DNA of 64,000 nt from Azoarcus sp. (lineage in GTDB: Bacteria; Pseudomonadota; Gammaproteobacteria; Burkholderiales; Rhodocyclaceae). The first letter of the stretch is position 1. Each line of letters starts with the position of its first letter. The notes below the pieces were generated by a model. The model had not been told where the DNA came from, made no database searches, and saw nothing but the letters and a program-made list of their open reading frames with translations. Made by a program: the position numbers and the translations under genes. Where the stretch lies: the NCBI GenBank assembly GCA_031265765.1, contig JAISCE010000053.1, positions 1-64,000 on the forward strand, given 5' to 3'. Shown one piece after another: positions 61,334 through 64,000 of this stretch.

Positions 61334-63139
61334 ATGATAAGTGGATTGCCCGGAATCGTTTTCCGTTTGTTTCGCACCGTGTGGCGTCTCATCGACGGTG
61401 CGCGCCGCATTGCGCTCAACCTCATTTTACTGATCGCGCTGCTGGCGCTGGTCGCCGCCCTGATGCAGCCCGGCCCGTCCGTGCCCGAAGGCGCGGCCCT
61501 GCTCGTGCGTCCGGCGGGCAGCCTGGTCGAGCAAAGCGCGTCCGAACCTTCGTTCGCCCTTCTGGCCGGCGACGGCGAAGAAGAAACCGCGCTGCCCGGC
61601 CTGCTCGAAGCCGTGCGCGCCGCCCGCGACGATCCGCGCATCGGACTGCTCGTGCTCGAAACCGACGATCTCGAAAACGCCGGGCTTTCCAAGCTCGGCG
61701 AACTGCGCGATGCCATCGCCGATTTCAAGGCCGCGGGCAAGCCGGTGCTGGCGCGCGGCGAGCGTTATTCCCAAGGCCAGTATTATCTCGCCTCGATTGC
61801 GGATGAGGTGCATCTCGCCCCGGACGGCTATGCGCTGGTGCAGGGGTTTGCGCGCTATCCCACTTATTACGGCAAGGCGCTGGCCACGCTCGGCGTCAAG
61901 ATTCACACTTTTCGCGTGGGTGAATACAAGTCCGCCATCGAGCCTTTCACCCGCGCCGATATGTCGGACGAAGACCGCGAGGCCACGCGCCTTTTGCTTG
62001 GCGGTCTGTGGGAACATTTCCGGAAAGACATCGTTACGGCGCGCAAGCTCGACGCGGCCCGGTTCGACCGCTATGTTCAAGGCTACCATGACGTTCTCAA
62101 GGCAGCCGAAGGCGATAGCGCCAGGGCGGCGCAGGACGGCGGCTTCGTCGACCGCCTTTCCACCCGCGGGCAGTGGTATGCCGCGATCCGGGAGCGGCTG
62201 GACGAAACCGGCGATGGCGAGGATTTCCGTCATATCGCCGCGGGAAACTACCTCTCCGCCATTCGCCGCGCGCGCGTCGAAGCGCCCGCCCGGATTGCCG
62301 TGCTGGTGGCCCAGGGCGCGATCATCGACGGCGAACAGCAACCCGGCGCTATCGGCGGCGACAGCCTTGCCCGATTGATCCGCGAAGCGCGCGAAGACGG
62401 CAAGGTCAAGGCCGTCGTCATCCGCATCGACAGCCCCGGCGGTAGCGCCTGGGCGTCCGAAATCGTCCGCAACGAGCTTGAACTCACCCGGCGGATCAAG
62501 CCGGTGGTCGCCTCGATGAGTTCGGTGGCGGCTTCCGGCGGTTACTGGATCGCCGCCGGGGCGGATGAGATCCTTGCCGAGCCGTCTACGATCACCGGCT
62601 CGATCGGTGTATTCGGCATGTTTCCCGAGTTTGCCGAGCCGATGGGCCGCCTCGGGCTGACCGTGGATGGCGTCGGCACCGGCCCGCTCGCCGGGGCGCT
62701 CGACCCGCGCCAGCCGCTTTCCCCGGAAGCCGGGGCGGCCCTGCAACTTTCGACCGAACATACCTACCGCCGCTTCCTCGGCATCGTTGCCCAGGCGCGA
62801 AAGATGAAGCCGGAAGATGTCGACCGCATTGCCCGAGGCCGGGTATGGCGCGGCGCGGAGGCGGTCGAAATCGGCCTCGTCGACCGCCTTGGCGGCCTCG
62901 ATGCCGCACTCGCCGCCGCCGCCGGACGCGCCAGCCTGAAGAATTACACGGTGACCTGGCCGACGCCGCAGCTACCGCCCATGCGCCGCGTGTTGCAGCA
63001 ACTTCTCGCAATGGAAGATGCCGCCGCGCCCTCTCCGGCCAGCCAGTTCGTCGGTCGGTTTTCCGCCGACATCAAGGTGCTGATGTCCTGGAACGATCCG
63101 CGCCACGTTTACGCACATTGTCTGTGCGATGCGCCGTGA
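61334..63139 (+). CDS. sppA: signal peptide peptidase SppA, 67K type
   Basis: Inner-membrane serine protease that degrades cleaved signal peptides. The 601-residue tandem-domain form has one N-terminal TM (LNLILLIALLALVAALM). The catalytic Lys199 lies in GEYKSAIEPFTR of the first half, and the nucleophile Ser401 in SSVAASGGYWIAA of the second half. This split Lys/Ser arrangement and the length match the E. coli SppA type, which assembles as a tetramer facing the periplasm. It is 12 bases after trmB. Confidence 0.96.
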   Translation: MISGLPGIVFRLFRTVWRLIDGARRIALNLILLIALLALVAALMQPGPSVPEGAALLVRPAGSLVEQSASEPSFALLAGDGEEETALPGLLEAVRAARDDPRIGLLVLETDDLENAGLSKLGELRDAIADFKAAGKPVLARGERYSQGQYYLASIADEVHLAPDGYALVQGFARYPTYYGKALATLGVKIHTFRVGEYKSAIEPFTRADMSDEDREATRLLLGGLWEHFRKDIVTARKLDAARFDRYVQGYHDVLKAAEGDSARAAQDGGFVDRLSTRGQWYAAIRERLDETGDGEDFRHIAAGNYLSAIRRARVEAPARIAVLVAQGAIIDGEQQPGAIGGDSLARLIREAREDGKVKAVVIRIDSPGGSAWASEIVRNELELTRRIKPVVASMSSVAASGGYWIAAGADEILAEPSTITGSIGVFGMFPEFAEPMGRLGLTVDGVGTGPLAGALDPRQPLSPEAGAALQLSTEHTYRRFLGIVAQARKMKPEDVDRIARGRVWRGAEAVEIGLVDRLGGLDAALAAAAGRASLKNYTVTWPTPQLPPMRRVLQQLLAMEDAAAPSPASQFVGRFSADIKVLMSWNDPRHVYAHCLCDAP

Positions 63140-63232
63140 CGATGCCGGGCGCGGATGCCGGATCGTCCGCTTCTCCCTCGCCCGGCGGCGGGGCGGATGG
63201 ATGCTGGAACACAAATCGGAGCTGATCTTACG

Positions 63233-64000
63233 ATGAGCCATCGCAACGAAGTCCTTTTTACCCAGGCCCGGAAATATATTCCGGGCGGCGTCAATTCGCC
63301 GGTGCGCGCCTTCCGCTCGGTCGGCGGCACGCCATGTTTCATCGAACGCGCCGAAGGGGCGCGGGTGTGGGATGCCGAAGGGCGCGCTTACATCGATTAC
63401 GTCGGTTCCTGGGGACCGGCAATTACCGGACATGCCCACCCCGCCATTGTGGAGGCGGTGCGCGCCGCGGCGCTCAAGGGGCTGTCTTTCGGCGCGCCGA
63501 CGGCTGCCGAAGTCGAAATGGCCGAGCTATTGTGCGAACTGCTGCCCGCGCTGGAAATGCTGCGGCTCGTCAATTCCGGCACCGAGGCGACGATGAGCGC
63601 CATCCGGCTGGCGCGTGGCCATACCGGGCGCGATGCCATCGTCAAATTCGAGGGTTGTTACCACGGTCATGCCGACAGCCTGTTGGTCAAGGCGGGTTCC
63701 GGCATGTTGACCTTCGGCAATCCGTCCTCCGCGGGCGTGCCGGCGGATTTCGCCCGTCATACCATCGTGCTCGATTACAACGATCTCGATCAGGTCGAAG
63801 ATGTGTTCAAGGCGCGCGGCGACGGTATCGCCGCCGTCATCGTCGAGCCGGTGGCCGGCAACATGAACATGTTGCGGCCACGCCCCGGTTTCCTGGAAGG
63901 ATTGCGGCGCTTGTGCACGCAATATGGGGCAGTGCTGATTTTCGACGAAGTGATGACCGGCTTTCGCGTCGGCCCACAAGGCGCGCAAGGGCTTTTCGGC
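63233..64000 (+). CDS. hemL: glutamate-1-semialdehyde 2,1-aminomutase, N-terminal part
   Basis: PLP enzyme that converts glutamate-1-semialdehyde to 5-aminolevulinate in the C5 heme pathway. The 256 residues in the window show [46 protein letters not shown] and the DEVMTGFR block with the PLP-binding Asp. The gene runs off the right edge before the Schiff-base lysine, so completeness cannot be judged. Confidence 0.96.
   Translation, partial: MSHRNEVLFTQARKYIPGGVNSPVRAFRSVGGTPCFIERAEGARVWDAEGRAYIDYVGSWGPAITGHAHPAIVEAVRAAALKGLSFGAPTAAEVEMAELLCELLPALEMLRLVNSGTEATMSAIRLARGHTGRDAIVKFEGCYHGHADSLLVKAGSGMLTFGNPSSAGVPADFARHTIVLDYNDLDQVEDVFKARGDGIAAVIVEPVAGNMNMLRPRPGFLEGLRRLCTQYGAVLIFDEVMTGFRVGPQGAQGLFG

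Overview
The window is a GC-rich, densely coded chromosomal segment of a betaproteobacterium, most plausibly from the Rhodocyclales. This placement is inferred from gene content: System II (ResB/CcsB) cytochrome c maturation next to a diheme cytochrome c4, a class I polyhydroxyalkanoate (PHA) synthase with a PhaM-type granule protein, a PEP-CTERM surface protein, a Burkholderia/Neisseria-type trimeric porin, and betaproteobacterial gene orders such as fur/bamE, mreBCD-mrdAB-rlpA and thiS-thiG-trmB. Genus cannot be fixed from the sequence alone.

Layout. 1-0.45 kb: end of a chemotaxis receptor. 0.5-9.8 kb, minus strand: tsaC/sua5-purK, a small coiled-coil protein, ilvD, apaH, murB, trpS, a YfhL-type ferredoxin, coaD and rsmD. 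9.8-12.6 kb: a pair of M16 peptidases, one active and one lacking the zinc site. 12.7-15.3 kb, plus strand: ftsY-ftsE-ftsX. 15.4-17.2 kb: a nidogen-like PEP-CTERM protein and a membrane-anchored TPR protein. 17.2-19.7 kb, minus: htpX, fmt, def. 19.9-22.1 kb, plus: LysM protein and dprA. 22.3-26.1 kb: ParA-like ATPase, PhaM-like protein, VOC protein and phaC, a compact PHA-granule locus. 26.2-29.8 kb: orphan PIN protein, two type IV pilin-like genes, a periplasmic retropepsin, a CoA-type Nudix hydrolase and rpiA. 29.9-34.6 kb: ccsB, resB and cytochrome c4, divergent from engB. 34.7-36 kb: an HDOD protein and a decayed PD-(D/E)XK nuclease remnant. 36-40.7 kb, minus: alaS, gatA, gatC. 40.8-47.7 kb, plus: the rod-shape/elongasome operon mreB-mreC-mreD-mrdA-rodA-rlpA. 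47.7-51 kb: a large Cache-HAMP-GGDEF-EAL protein with a degenerate EAL domain. 51-55.5 kb: dapB, bamE, fur, recN, nadK. 55.5-58.1 kb: a non-core patch with a stop-interrupted regulator and a Schlafen/AlbA_2-type ATP-binding gene. 58.1-64 kb: porin, thiS, thiG, trmB, sppA and the start of hemL.

Most of the window is housekeeping: cell envelope and shape, translation, cofactors, respiration and iron regulation. Co-oriented genes are tightly packed, often with four-base NTGA stop/start overlaps. The most interesting non-routine content is (i) a ParA-type ATPase directly upstream of a PhaM-like granule protein and the PHA synthase, which suggests active positioning or segregation of PHA granules, (ii) the GGDEF-EAL receptor whose EAL half has lost catalytic residues, (iii) the accessory patch between nadK and the porin, and (iv) dprA, which has no ATG/GTG/TTG start that keeps its conserved N-terminus.
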